DNA of 64,000 bases from Candidatus Korarchaeum sp. (GTDB taxonomy: Archaea > Korarchaeota > Korarchaeia > Korarchaeales > Korarchaeaceae): assembly GCA_038888615.1 (NCBI GenBank), contig JAWAID010000001.1, positions 372,001 to 436,000 on the forward strand, written 5' to 3'. The notes beneath the pieces are model-generated. The model worked only from the letters and a program-made list of their open reading frames with translations, did no database searches and was not told the origin of the DNA. Of the stretch, positions 20,649-28,788 are shown piece by piece (position 1 is the first letter of the stretch; the number at the start of each line of letters is the position of its first letter). The position numbers and the translations under genes were made by a program.

Positions 20649-21605
20649 CTAGGACAACAGGGCTTCTAGTACAGCTTTGGCCGTGTGAAGCCTGTTTTCA
20701 GCCTGCTCAAAGGCTATTGAGTGCTCACCATAAGCGACATCCTCAGTTATCTCCTCCCCTATGTACCAGGGTTGACAGTGCATCACCTTGACTTGAGGTG
20801 AGGCCTTACTCAGTAACTTCGAGTTCACCTGGTAAGGAGGCAGAATTTGCATCCTCTTCTCAACATCCTCGACACCCATCGACTTCCAAGTATCTGTGTA
20901 TATGACGTCAACCCCTTTGACAGCCTCAAATGGGTCCTCGGTGATCGTCAAACTTCCCCCGGTCCTCTCCATGATCTCCTTTACCTTGTTCACTATATCG
21001 GTAGAGGGCCAGTAGTCCTTAGGAGCACCTACGTAGTAGTCGTAGCCCATCAGGGCTGATGCTATCATCAAACTGTGATTGGTGTTAGCTGAACCATCCC
21101 CTAGGAACGCCACTTTGACCTTCCTATCTCCGAAGAACTCCTGTATCGTGAATACGTCGGCTAGAGCCTGCAGGGGATGGAACTTATCGCTGAGGAGGTT
21201 TATCACAGGCACCTTAGCCCACATCGCTAGCTCCTCAAGGGTGGAGTGCAGCTTGACCCTAGCAGCTATAGCGTGAACGAACCTGCTCAGCACCTCAGCA
21301 GTATCCCTTATGCTCTCGCCTCTCGATATCTGAAGGTTCGAGATAGGTAGCTCTATGAAAACGCCCCCTAAGTCGAAGGTAGCGACGCTTATGGAGACCC
21401 TGGTTCTGGTGGAAGGTTTCTCAAAGATACCAGCTACGTACTTCCCCCTGAGGGGGTCCTTAGGGGCTAACCCGTACTTGTGCTCCCAGGACCTCCTCAA
21501 TAGGTACCTGAACTCGAAGGGAGTGAGGTCTAGCAGAGTCAGGAAGTCCCTACCTCTCAAGCTCCTAGCTGCTGACATATTATCGCCGAGTTGGAGCTCA
21601 GTCAC
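20649..21605 (-). CDS. argF: Ornithine carbamoyltransferase
   Basis: Transfers the carbamoyl group to ornithine to form citrulline. STRTR at about residue 65 binds carbamoyl phosphate, FHPLQALAD is the HPxQ motif, and DTWKSMG is the ornithine-specific SMG loop. The normally invariant HCLP appears as HCQPW. 318 residues. GTG start overlapping the ftsY stop by eight bases; ATG at codon 10 is an alternative. No other arginine genes are nearby except an agmatinase at the window end. Ornithine specificity is inferred from SMG. Confidence 0.9.
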   Translation of the reverse strand: MTELQLGDNMSAARSLRGRDFLTLLDLTPFEFRYLLRRSWEHKYGLAPKDPLRGKYVAGIFEKPSTRTRVSISVATFDLGGVFIELPISNLQISRGESIRDTAEVLSRFVHAIAARVKLHSTLEELAMWAKVPVINLLSDKFHPLQALADVFTIQEFFGDRKVKVAFLGDGSANTNHSLMIASALMGYDYYVGAPKDYWPSTDIVNKVKEIMERTGGSLTITEDPFEAVKGVDVIYTDTWKSMGVEDVEKRMQILPPYQVNSKLLSKASPQVKVMHCQPWYIGEEITEDVAYGEHSIAFEQAENRLHTAKAVLEALLS

Positions 21606-22470
21606 CCAATATAACCTCTACTGCTCTAAGGGGATCGAATGGTGAGAGATCCGAGAAACCCTGACCGGTCCCCAGGAAGAGAACGGGTTTCTTGGAGTGA
21701 ATTGAAGCAAAGAGAGGGGTCACTAAGCCACCAGCATCGACCTTAGTCACTACTATAGCGTCGAATCCGACCTCGCTGAAGGAGTCACACTGATTAAGTA
21801 TATCGTTACCAGCTACTCCGTCTAAGACTAAAACCCTCAGATCAGGCTCAACAACCCTGACTATCTTCCTGAGTTCGTCTAGCAGGTTCCTGCTGAGGTA
21901 GTTCCTCCCCGCAGTGTCTATCAGCACGTGAGTATAGCCCCGAGCTGAGACCGTACCCAAGGCGTCGAAGCAGACCGCTGCGGGATCAGATCCCCTCTGT
22001 CCCTTGAAGAAGCTGACCCCGGCGGACCTGCAGTAGCCCTCCAGCTGCTCCCCAGCAGCTGCCCTGTAGGTATCAGCGGATACCACAAGCACCCTCTTGC
22101 CAGTTGATTGTAGGTACTTAGCTAGTTTAACTATGCTCAAGGACTTACCGACACCGTTGAAGCCGAAGAACACGATCTTAAAGGGCCTCTTATTGCTCTC
22201 AAGTCCATCTAATGATAGGGGTTCGGGAAGGAGCTCGAGCAGGGAATCCCTCAAAACACTCCTAACGATGCTACTAGGCTCGCCTCTTGTCTCGAGCCCC
22301 TCCATCTTAGATGAGAGTTCCCCCTTAATCATCTCGAGCACGGATAGAGGGATCCCCCTGGAGAGGAGATCTACCTCCATCTCCTCGAAGACCCTGAGCA
22401 CATCCCTCCTGGTCCACTTCTTCCTAACGAGACCCACTGAGCTGAGCTTATCAACTAGGCTACTTAGCAC
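21598..22470 (-). CDS. ftsY: Signal recognition particle receptor FtsY
   Basis: SRP-type GTPase that docks ribosome-SRP complexes at the membrane. G1 loop FGFNGVGKSLS, DTYRAAAGEQL, DTAGRN (G3), TKVDAGG (G4) and a final GTGQG (G5) are visible in 290 residues. The N-terminal charged NG-preceding domain is short, as is common in archaea. GTG start overlapping prefoldin alpha by 11 bases. Confidence 0.95.
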   Translation of the reverse strand: MLSSLVDKLSSVGLVRKKWTRRDVLRVFEEMEVDLLSRGIPLSVLEMIKGELSSKMEGLETRGEPSSIVRSVLRDSLLELLPEPLSLDGLESNKRPFKIVFFGFNGVGKSLSIVKLAKYLQSTGKRVLVVSADTYRAAAGEQLEGYCRSAGVSFFKGQRGSDPAAVCFDALGTVSARGYTHVLIDTAGRNYLSRNLLDELRKIVRVVEPDLRVLVLDGVAGNDILNQCDSFSEVGFDAIVVTKVDAGGLVTPLFASIHSKKPVLFLGTGQGFSDLSPFDPLRAVEVILGD

Positions 22471-22846
22471 GTCTCATCATCCTCTGGGCGTTTTCCAGTT
22501 CTACTTGAACCTTCGCTATGTTGCTGCTAACCTCCCTGATCCCTTGGTTCACCTCCTCAAGTCTCTCCATCATCTGCTTCATCGCGGCTTCGGGATTCAT
22601 CTTAGCGTAGACGTTCCCTCCCATGAGGACGAGCACCTCCTTGGCATTAGCTGCTTCGACGAAGAGGGAGACGAAAGTGGAGACAGGAAGTATTAATGGT
22701 CCTATATTCTCCTCAGTAGACCTCATTAAAGCCTTCAGGGTCTCTATGCTCCTCTCAAGGTCGTTTCTCAGCAGGTTAAGTCTGTTGTATTCGTCGAGCA
22801 AGTACCTGTAGACGGACTGGAGGAAAGCTATGTTGTCCTCGCTCAA
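22460..22846 (-). CDS. pfdA: Prefoldin alpha subunit
   Basis: 128 residues predicted as two long coiled-coil helices flanking a beta-hairpin region (LILPVSTFVSLFVEAANAKEVLVLMG). Together with prefoldin beta it hands unfolded chains to the thermosome encoded at 36448-38094. TTG start preceded by GAGGTGGTGG. Sits between aIF6 and FtsY as in many archaea, although the LX ribosomal protein gene often found between aIF6 and prefoldin is not here. Confidence 0.9.
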   Translation of the reverse strand: MSEDNIAFLQSVYRYLLDEYNRLNLLRNDLERSIETLKALMRSTEENIGPLILPVSTFVSLFVEAANAKEVLVLMGGNVYAKMNPEAAMKQMMERLEEVNQGIREVSSNIAKVQVELENAQRMMRRAK

Positions 22847-22865
22847 ACCACCACCTCGGCATGGA

Positions 22866-23537
22866 TCAGGGCTCTATTTTAAGCGCTTCTGCTATGGTCT
22901 CTACCTCCGTAGGAGTGGTTGGGAAACCCACCAGAGCTCCGGAGTCGCATACGACCAACCCTACCCTCACATAGATGATGCCATCGTTCACGGTCCCTCT
23001 GGTGCACTCTACCCCCAGCGTATCCGATATCCCCTTAAGCTCAGAGTCGTCCGCGGAGGGAGAGATCAGGCAACCTGAGTTGTTCGCGACCACCAGCGAG
23101 CCTACTACGGGGATCCCTCCGACGCGTCCCTTCCTGACTCTCACCCCCAGCAGTTTAGATATGATCTCCAACTCCTGATCCGCGAACCCGGGGTGGACAA
23201 CAGCACCGTAATCGTTAGCGACTATATCGTTCCCAAGGGCTGTCAGCTTAAACGTCGGTAATGCGTGGACCTCAATATCCAGAGAGTCTCTTAAGGATTT
23301 AAGCTCACTCTCCGAGACGATTGAAGGAAGCAGTAATGCCCTACTGTTAGCTACAGTCAGTACCCCGATCATCCTGCTATCGTAAACGCTCGTCTCAAGC
23401 AGTTTCAAGCTCAGCTTATCGGCCAATCCCCTGAGTGAAGAGCCAACTCCCCTGGGGGCCAGCAGGTGCCTCCCGGCCACCCTGAGGTAGATGCCTAAGT
23501 TAGAGCCACCAAGAACCCTAGCCCTGAGAACGACCAT
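22866..23537 (-). CDS. eif6: Translation initiation factor aIF6
   Basis: Ribosome anti-association factor that binds the large subunit. Five pseudo-repeats of the pentein fold are apparent, each with a phrase such as GVLTVANSRALLLP, GNDIVANDYGAVVHP, GSLVVANNSGCLISP and GLVVCDSGALVGFP. The open frame begins at GTG 23546, but ATG 23537 follows a GTGATC site and gives MVVLRARVLG; 223 residues. Confidence 0.95.
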   Translation of the reverse strand: MVVLRARVLGGSNLGIYLRVAGRHLLAPRGVGSSLRGLADKLSLKLLETSVYDSRMIGVLTVANSRALLLPSIVSESELKSLRDSLDIEVHALPTFKLTALGNDIVANDYGAVVHPGFADQELEIISKLLGVRVRKGRVGGIPVVGSLVVANNSGCLISPSADDSELKGISDTLGVECTRGTVNDGIIYVRVGLVVCDSGALVGFPTTPTEVETIAEALKIEP

Positions 23538-23546
23538 CGTGATCAC

Positions 23547-23807
23547 TCAAGCTGGCCAGATAGTCGCGATCTTCTCATCCTCATCGATCACGACCCTCAC
23601 TCTTACCTTTCCCGGTGGATTGGACGCCCCTCTACTCCATAGGAGCTCATTAAGCTCAGGTCTCACTCTTATTTCGTAGTCTCTGAGCTTAGCGTACCTC
23701 CTGACAAGCTCCCTCACCATCTTGACAGCTCTAGCCGCTCTCTTCTTAGCGGGATACTTTGCTCTCAGTAAAATACCTATATTGAAGTCAAGAGTGAGTT
23801 CAGTCAT
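23547..23807 (-). CDS. rpl31e: 50S ribosomal protein L31e
   Basis: 86 residues. RAARAVKMVRELVRRYAK and the VRVRVVIDEDEK strand are typical of L31e. ATG at 23807 follows GGTGATC by three bases and is preferred over the in-frame GTG at 23816. Directly follows rpl39e. Confidence 0.94.
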   Translation of the reverse strand: MTELTLDFNIGILLRAKYPAKKRAARAVKMVRELVRRYAKLRDYEIRVRPELNELLWSRGASNPPGKVRVRVVIDEDEKIATIWPA

Positions 23808-23817
23808 ACGGATCACC

Positions 23818-23970
23818 CTAAAGCTGGAGCCTACTCCTCCTCCAGCTCCTCCTAGGTCTCCCTCTGACCCTCCTGTTGGTCTTCACGTAGACCCAGGAGG
23901 GCATCCTCTTATTGCTCCTCATCACACTAGCGTATCTCAACTTACTGCTCAAGGGTCTCTGAGAGGCCAT
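23818..23970 (-). CDS. rpl39e: 50S ribosomal protein L39e
   Basis: 50 residues, highly basic: MASQRPLSSKLRYASV at the start, MPSWVYVKTNRRV in the middle and an Arg-rich end, matching the tiny L39e of the exit tunnel. ATG preceded by GAGGTGGG, ends in TAG. The rpl39e-rpl31e-aif6 order is a conserved archaeal cluster. Confidence 0.93.
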   Translation of the reverse strand: MASQRPLSSKLRYASVMRSNKRMPSWVYVKTNRRVRGRPRRSWRRSRLQL

Positions 23971-23979
23971 TATCCCACC

Positions 23980-24303
23980 TCACACCACCCTTATGTTGAA
24001 GTCCCTCCTCTCCCTCTCGGAGAGACTAGCTAGGAGTACCTTCAATTCGTCATCGGTGAGCTTCCTAGTGAGCTTACCAGCGGAGTAAAGCTGAATCAAG
24101 TATACCTTCACTTCATTCGCTAGCTCAGGTTTAACAAGCTCCACTCTTTTCAGTCTTTGCCAAGCCTCTGTTGTCAGGAGAGACTTCACTATAGCATCTA
24201 TCCTTTGGAGCTCCCTGACCGCTTCCTCCTCCCTGCTCCTCTTCTCACTCATCTCAGCGATAATCCTCTCCTGTATCCTCCTCAGCGCTTCATCCTCGCT
24301 CAT
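23980..24303 (-). CDS. PDCD5-family DNA-binding protein
   Basis: 107 residues, mainly helical and charged, matching archaeal PDCD5/TFAR19 homologues (ERIIAEMSEKRSREEE, LLTTEAWQRLKRVELVKPELA, KLTDDELKVLLASL). Known members bind double-stranded DNA non-specifically; the cellular role is unclear. Its ATG overlaps the rps19e stop by four bases. Confidence 0.9.
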   Translation of the reverse strand: MSEDEALRRIQERIIAEMSEKRSREEEAVRELQRIDAIVKSLLTTEAWQRLKRVELVKPELANEVKVYLIQLYSAGKLTRKLTDDELKVLLASLSERERRDFNIRVV

Positions 24304-24755
24304 GGTGGCACCACCTTCCCTGGTGTCAAGTTCAGCTCCCTGATTATTTGATTAGCGATCTTATCCAGAAGCGAGATTCCCACTGGCGTTATCCTCCTCC
24401 CTCTCCCCTCCACCTTCTCCACTAAACCGAGCGACTCTAACTGCTGGAGTATCAGCCTTATAACATGACCACTCCCCTTAGCGAACCTCTCCGGCCTTAC
24501 TCCTCTCTTCTTCCTACCGCCGTACTTAGTTCGCAGCCTCTCTACACCTACAGGCTCTCCCCTCAGGTACAGCGTCCTCAGAAGGGAAGCAGCTCTTATG
24601 TACCACCAGTCCTCTTGAATAGGTGGTCTCTCCTTATGAGAACCCGTTTTCGCATAGTAAGCCCAGTCCGGCGGCTTAATTCCATCGAACCTCTTCAGCT
24701 CCTCTTTGAGTCTCTCTATCAGAAGGTCAGCTCTAACTTCTCTAGCTGTGGGCAT
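24300..24755 (-). CDS. rps19e: 30S ribosomal protein S19e
   Basis: 151 residues with S19e hallmarks: PPDWAYYAKTGSHKERPP, WWYIRAASLLRTLYL, YGGRKKRGVRPE and HVIRLILQQLE. First gene of the unit rps19e-pdcd5-rpl39e-rpl31e-aif6-pfdA-ftsY-argF. A strong TATA box is close upstream, leaving a leader of only a few bases. Confidence 0.95.
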   Translation of the reverse strand: MPTAREVRADLLIERLKEELKRFDGIKPPDWAYYAKTGSHKERPPIQEDWWYIRAASLLRTLYLRGEPVGVERLRTKYGGRKKRGVRPERFAKGSGHVIRLILQQLESLGLVEKVEGRGRRITPVGISLLDKIANQIIRELNLTPGKVVPP

Positions 24756-24780
24756 TTTCCCTCAAGCAGTGTTGCAAGCT

Positions 24781-24790
24781 GAATATAAAA
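24781..24790 (-). promoter_or_regulatory. TATA box upstream of rps19e
   Basis: Minus-strand TTTTATATTC centred about 30 bases from the rps19e ATG. It probably drives the whole translation/export operon that ends with argF. Confidence 0.6.
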
Positions 24791-24806
24791 CCTTGCACCC
24801 CTCACA

Positions 24807-25121
24807 TCAGTAGGGTCGCCTGCTCACCCTGCCGCATTCATCGCATCTCAGGACAAGGTGGGGCATCCTCTTAGACCTCGCCCTGACGCTCATGTTTATT
24901 CCGGGGTAAAGTAGTTTCTTACAGTGCTTGCAGAACCTCCATCTCCACTCCCTCGGTATCCTCACTCTAGATCGCATGGCTATCCTTCTAGCGAGATCCC
25001 CGTAAGTCATAGCGAGGACCTTATCCTCCCTGTAGATTTCGTCAGCGAGCTTAAGAAGTCTCCTGATTCTTTGAGAGGCTATCTCCTTCTCTCTAGCTTT
25101 ACTCCTCACCTTGGGCCCCAC
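24807..25121 (-). CDS. rnp4: RNase P protein component 4 (Rpr2/Rpp21)
   Basis: 104 residues with two N-terminal helices and a C-terminal zinc ribbon: FCKHCKKLL and LRCDECGR are the four-cysteine site, with WRWRFCKHC conserved. Part of the protein set assisting the RNase P RNA in tRNA 5' processing. GTG start overlapping the nep1 3' end by 16 bases. Confidence 0.92.
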   Translation of the reverse strand: MGPKVRSKAREKEIASQRIRRLLKLADEIYREDKVLAMTYGDLARRIAMRSRVRIPREWRWRFCKHCKKLLYPGINMSVRARSKRMPHLVLRCDECGRVSRRPY

Positions 25122-25759
25122 ACATCGATGTAGTAGGCGTAGCTTAATAGCATGGATATCGCCGCTGAAGAGGACATAATCCCTCCATACAGGGAGAGCT
25201 TGAAATCAGCTAACTTCTCAACTCTCTCAGAGAAGCTTCCATGAGGAAAGCATCCTACAATGAACTTAGCATCCCTCAACCCCTTTAGGAAGCCGATTGG
25301 TTCTAAGAAATCTCCTTTCTCGTCCAAAAGCACGGATCCATCGGCTAAATCCTCGAGCTCAACCTCGATCTCTTTCACTAGGGCTGAGCTCTCACTCTTC
25401 CCCACCCATCCCCTCTTCAATAATTCCTCCATGAGGCCCAGGAACCTCACGTAGTTCCTGGGCAACCTCACTGAAGCTGAGAAGCTGAAGATCCTATCCT
25501 CCAGCGTGTGCATGTAGAGCCTTACCTTACCCATCGAGTAGAGGGGGTGATCCGTAGCTGAGAGGAGGGACCTATGCACTATATCAGGCCTCCCAGCTCT
25601 CTTAGGAACCCTTTTCCTCATTTTGGGGGGTAAGGCATTGATATCGAGGACATCGTAAAATCTTCCATACACTTTCTTGTAATTAGAAGAGACTTCTTTT
25701 CTTCTAGCCCAATCCGGAACCCTGGTGAGTGAGGACTCCGCAAGCACCAGCGTGAGCAT
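25106..25759 (-). CDS. nep1: Ribosome biogenesis methyltransferase Nep1
   Basis: SPOUT-class enzyme that methylates N1 of a pseudouridine in 16S rRNA helix 35. VLDINALPPKMRKRVPKRAGRPDIVH is split here by me into VLDIN and GRPDIVH motifs; LYMHTLEDRIFSFS and FIVGCFPHGSF with the knotted end LSLYGGIMSSSAAISML follow. The TTG at 25780 lies within the presumed promoter, so I take ATG 25759 (MLTLVLAES, 217 residues). Confidence 0.92.
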   Translation of the reverse strand: MLTLVLAESSLTRVPDWARRKEVSSNYKKVYGRFYDVLDINALPPKMRKRVPKRAGRPDIVHRSLLSATDHPLYSMGKVRLYMHTLEDRIFSFSASVRLPRNYVRFLGLMEELLKRGWVGKSESSALVKEIEVELEDLADGSVLLDEKGDFLEPIGFLKGLRDAKFIVGCFPHGSFSERVEKLADFKLSLYGGIMSSSAAISMLLSYAYYIDVWGPR

Positions 25760-25782
25760 CCCTCTCACACAAGGGCTCAAGC

Positions 25783-25791
25783 TTAAATATA
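25783..25791. promoter_or_regulatory. Shared TATA box, nep1 and tRNA-Gly
   Basis: TTAAATATA (plus strand) is centred 26 bases from the tRNA-Gly 5' end and 28 bases from the nep1 ATG on the other strand. It appears to serve both directions, and supports ATG 25759 as the nep1 start. Confidence 0.6.
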
Positions 25792-25812
25792 GTTAGTTGG
25801 ATCCTCCCCCTA

Positions 25813-25886
25813 GCGGCCGTAGTCTAGCCTGGACAGGATGGGGGCCTGCCACGTCCCAGACCCGGGTTCAAATCCCGGCGGCCGCA
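25813..25886 (+). tRNA. tRNA-Gly (GCC)
   Basis: Acceptor GCGGCCG/CGGCCGC, anticodon stem GGGGC/GTCCC with one G-U pair around CTGCCAC, anticodon GCC, T-arm CCGGG TTCAAAT CCCGG, discriminator A. The next three bases (25887-25889) are CCA, the only tRNA in the window where this occurs; it may be chance. Confidence 0.95.
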
Positions 25887-26044
25887 CCATCGGACGAATC
25901 TCCACATATGTGAGTTTGTAATGGATAGCCTCATGAGGATATTTGTATATCTCTACCGAGAAACTTCTATATAATTTTCGCGCAAGAGCCCCATTACTCC
26001 TATAAATTTTACTGAAATTTAAGCCCTCTGAAGTTTCTCACTGG

Positions 26045-28105
26045 ATGTGTATGCGATACACATACGCATTGCCCTTCCTCATCGGTTTATCCTTACTCCT
26101 AGCCATGCTACCTGTCTCCTGTAACAGATGCTGGGGATCCGTTCACCTCAGCGCGAGTGTCCCAGGGGCTGTGAAGCCGGGGCAGAGGATAGACTTCCAC
26201 GGATGGATCGAGGGAGGATGCGAGTGCGGTGGTGCGTGTAGTGTGGGCGTAAGCTGTGCTAACGGTGAGAGGACGTATACAGATAGTGGCGCTACGAGTA
26301 AGCGTGGCTACTGTATAGTGAAAGATGTCCCAGGAGGTGAGTTCTACGTATGCGCAAGCGGGAGCTGTCAGGGGCCTCAATGCGGACCTGGAGATATCCC
26401 GGGAAGCACTGGACCATTGTCCGAATGCTCTAATAGAGCTTACATAGTGAGCGTCCCCTCCTTCTCGGTCTCAGCCAGCCCAACCACCTTACCGAAGAAG
26501 GGGAACCTGAACGTGCAAGTCACAGGACTTACAGATGATGGGAAGGGAACGATAACGGTGACTGCTGAGCTAGGAGGAAAGAGCTACACGTTAAGCCCTT
26601 CCGGGGGAACGATGGAGTACGATCTCAGGAACGTGCCAGCCGGTCCCCTGACGTTGACTGTGACAGCAACGAAGAGTTATGCGGGGGTAACCGACTCTAA
26701 GGGTAAATCAATTAGCCTCACGCTTCTCGGCTCTAAGCCTAGCATAACCGTGAATATCCCTGAAGAGATAAGGAGGGGGGATAAGGTCACCACATCGGTA
26801 GATGAGCCCGATGGGGATGATGTCACGGCGAAACTCACAATCGCCGGTAGAACAGTTGAGCTGGGTAAGGGGAGCAATGAGATTACCATAGACCTTCCTA
26901 AGGGAAGCTACGCACTAAATATAGAGGCTAGCGACGTTGATGGTACGGAAAGTAAGAGCTATACCATAAAGGTCCTTGGATCTCCTCCGAGCATAAGCAT
27001 GAACGTTCCCAGCGAGCTCAAGAGGGGCGAGGCCTTCACTTTGGTAGTCAGTGAGGGGGACGGTGATGAGGTAAGCGGCACCCTAACCTTAGGTGGTAGG
27101 AGCTTCGAGTTGAGGAAGGGGGAGAACACGATAGTTGTGCCGGCAGACCTCAAGGCTGGGGATTACAGTGTTCATGCAGTCGTTAAGGACTCTGACGGTC
27201 AGAGTGAAGCCTTAGCTTCATTCAAGCTATTGAATCAGGAGCCCATGGTTTCCCTAAGCGTCGATAGGACTGAGCTCAATGTCGGTGATGTGCTTGGAAT
27301 AAGAGTTGAGGCGAGCGACGATGCACCGGGATTGATGGTCAAAACTCAGGTGGGCGATGTGGTTTTCGAGGGCACCGGGACCTTTGAGTACACTCCCAAG
27401 AGCCCTGGGAACCTCGGGATCAGATCAATAGCTGTTGATATGGATGGGGCAACGTCAGAAGCCGAACTAAGCGTTAATGTGAAGCCCTCAAGCCCCTCAG
27501 GTGGATCAAGTAGTAGCTCCTCAAGTAGCTCAGGTGGATCAAGCCCCTCAGGTGGATCAAGTAGCCCGAGTAGTCCTGGAAACGTATCGACTAACAGGAC
27601 CACCACGAAAACTAACGTATCGACTAGCGGGACCACCTCGAAATCAACTGGTACTCCCTCTAAACCAACGTCGGTGAGCGTGGTCATAGAGGTAGAGCCC
27701 CCCGAACCCTACGTGGGGGATGAGGTAACTGTAAGGGTCATCACGAGGGCTAGTGGGCTCCTACAGATAATAGAACCAGAAGGGAAAGTATCGCTGGACA
27801 CAGGGAAGCTCCAAATACGCTTCAGGGTGGATAAGCCTGGCACGTGGCTGGCTAAATTCATATACAAGGAGGGGAGCGACGTGAAGGTGGTCAGTAAGGG
27901 ATTCTCCGTGAGGGTAGTCGAAGAGGTTAAGTCAGCCGAGCCCCCTGAAGCAGAACCCCTAGTTGGTGGATCTGAATCGATAAGGAGCTTTGAAGCGAGT
28001 TGCATTATGGTGAGAAGCCAGGAGGTCTCTAACTTCCCATGGGTTTACCTAGTTCCCCTGTTAATAGCATTACTCCTGATCGCTAGGAGGAGGGTCTCGG
28101 GATGA
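26045..28105 (+). CDS. Large Cys-rich, Ig-like surface protein with C-terminal anchor
   Basis: 686 residues. A hydrophobic signal segment (about 8-24) is followed by a cysteine-dense domain to about residue 130 with more than a dozen Cys (e.g. GGCECGGACSVGVSC). Four similar beta-sandwich modules then run from about 145 to 480, with recurring phrases such as ASDVDGT, VKDSDGQ and VDMDGAT at their ends and KPSITVNIP, PPSISMNVP and EPMVSLSV at their beginnings. A Ser/Gly/Thr-rich linker (about 480-560) with three N-glycosylation sequons, another beta domain, and a C-terminal membrane helix ending RRR complete it. Probably an adhesin or pilus-associated cell-surface protein. No specific family recognised. 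The stop overlaps the next ATG. Confidence 0.8.
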   Translation: MCMRYTYALPFLIGLSLLLAMLPVSCNRCWGSVHLSASVPGAVKPGQRIDFHGWIEGGCECGGACSVGVSCANGERTYTDSGATSKRGYCIVKDVPGGEFYVCASGSCQGPQCGPGDIPGSTGPLSECSNRAYIVSVPSFSVSASPTTLPKKGNLNVQVTGLTDDGKGTITVTAELGGKSYTLSPSGGTMEYDLRNVPAGPLTLTVTATKSYAGVTDSKGKSISLTLLGSKPSITVNIPEEIRRGDKVTTSVDEPDGDDVTAKLTIAGRTVELGKGSNEITIDLPKGSYALNIEASDVDGTESKSYTIKVLGSPPSISMNVPSELKRGEAFTLVVSEGDGDEVSGTLTLGGRSFELRKGENTIVVPADLKAGDYSVHAVVKDSDGQSEALASFKLLNQEPMVSLSVDRTELNVGDVLGIRVEASDDAPGLMVKTQVGDVVFEGTGTFEYTPKSPGNLGIRSIAVDMDGATSEAELSVNVKPSSPSGGSSSSSSSSSGGSSPSGGSSSPSSPGNVSTNRTTTKTNVSTSGTTSKSTGTPSKPTSVSVVIEVEPPEPYVGDEVTVRVITRASGLLQIIEPEGKVSLDTGKLQIRFRVDKPGTWLAKFIYKEGSDVKVVSKGFSVRVVEEVKSAEPPEAEPLVGGSESIRSFEASCIMVRSQEVSNFPWVYLVPLLIALLLIARRRVSG
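27491..27564 (+). repeat. Short repeats encoding the Ser-Gly linker
   Basis: AGCCCCTCAGGTGGATCAAG occurs at 27491 and again at 27542, with a third partial copy (CTCAGGTGGATCAAG) between them at about 27529. They encode the S-P-S-G-G-S-S pattern of the surface protein linker and may vary in number by slippage. Confidence 0.75.
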
Positions 28106-28788
28106 GGAAGCTACCCACACTCCTCGCCCTCCTGGGGGTCCTGGTGATACTGGCATCCCTATCCCTCCCCCCACCTCTCTGGAGGAAGGTGGGTGTAGTT
28201 GAGAGGGGGACCTACGAGCTCTTTCGGTGTAACGCCAGCTACTTGGTATTAAGGGTTAACGTAACTCCGTGCATCTCGGCTTACGATATTCACGCTGAAC
28301 CCCTGGGTTCAGGGAACGAGCTCGAGCTCAACGCTACACAGCCTATGATAGTGGCTAGCGGTGAAACAGCTTTCGAACTCAGGAGAGAGGATGAGGAGCT
28401 GAGGGGCAACTACGTACTCGAGGACGGTGGCGTTATAATACCCGCAGAGCGTGGTAACTATGGGCTAAGCGTCAAGGGGAAGGAGGTAGAGGTTTACGAT
28501 ATTAAGAGCATTAGAAAGTTGAATTTAGCTATTGAGAAGATCGAGGACAGGTATAAGATATATTGTACGAGTGAGAGGGGCTTTTTCATTGAGGCAAACC
28601 CATTCATTTTGATTCGTGGTTCAGGTGATATGAGCTATGAGGTGGAGGCTTACGGGGAGGTACCTAACACGTTACTGCTTCTCCTGGGTGTAGTCTCGCT
28701 GACCTCCGCGATGGTGAGCAGGTATGCTCCTGAGTCAAGAGGAGGAGAGGGCGAATCAGCTAGCGGAGAGTCTCCTGAGGAGGTATAA
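28102..28788 (+). CDS. Membrane-anchored protein of the pilus-like locus
   Basis: 228 residues with a hydrophobic helix near the N-terminus (about 5-25) and another at about 188-208, so most of the protein (about 30-185) would face outside. That part is beta-rich with three cysteines (FRCNAS, TPCISA, IYCTSE) and possible N-glycosylation sites. The C-terminal tail is Glu/Ser-rich and cytoplasmic. ATG overlaps the previous stop (ATGA). No family recognised; perhaps an assembly platform partner or minor component. Confidence 0.72.
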   Translation: MRKLPTLLALLGVLVILASLSLPPPLWRKVGVVERGTYELFRCNASYLVLRVNVTPCISAYDIHAEPLGSGNELELNATQPMIVASGETAFELRREDEELRGNYVLEDGGVIIPAERGNYGLSVKGKEVEVYDIKSIRKLNLAIEKIEDRYKIYCTSERGFFIEANPFILIRGSGDMSYEVEAYGEVPNTLLLLLGVVSLTSAMVSRYAPESRGGEGESASGESPEEV

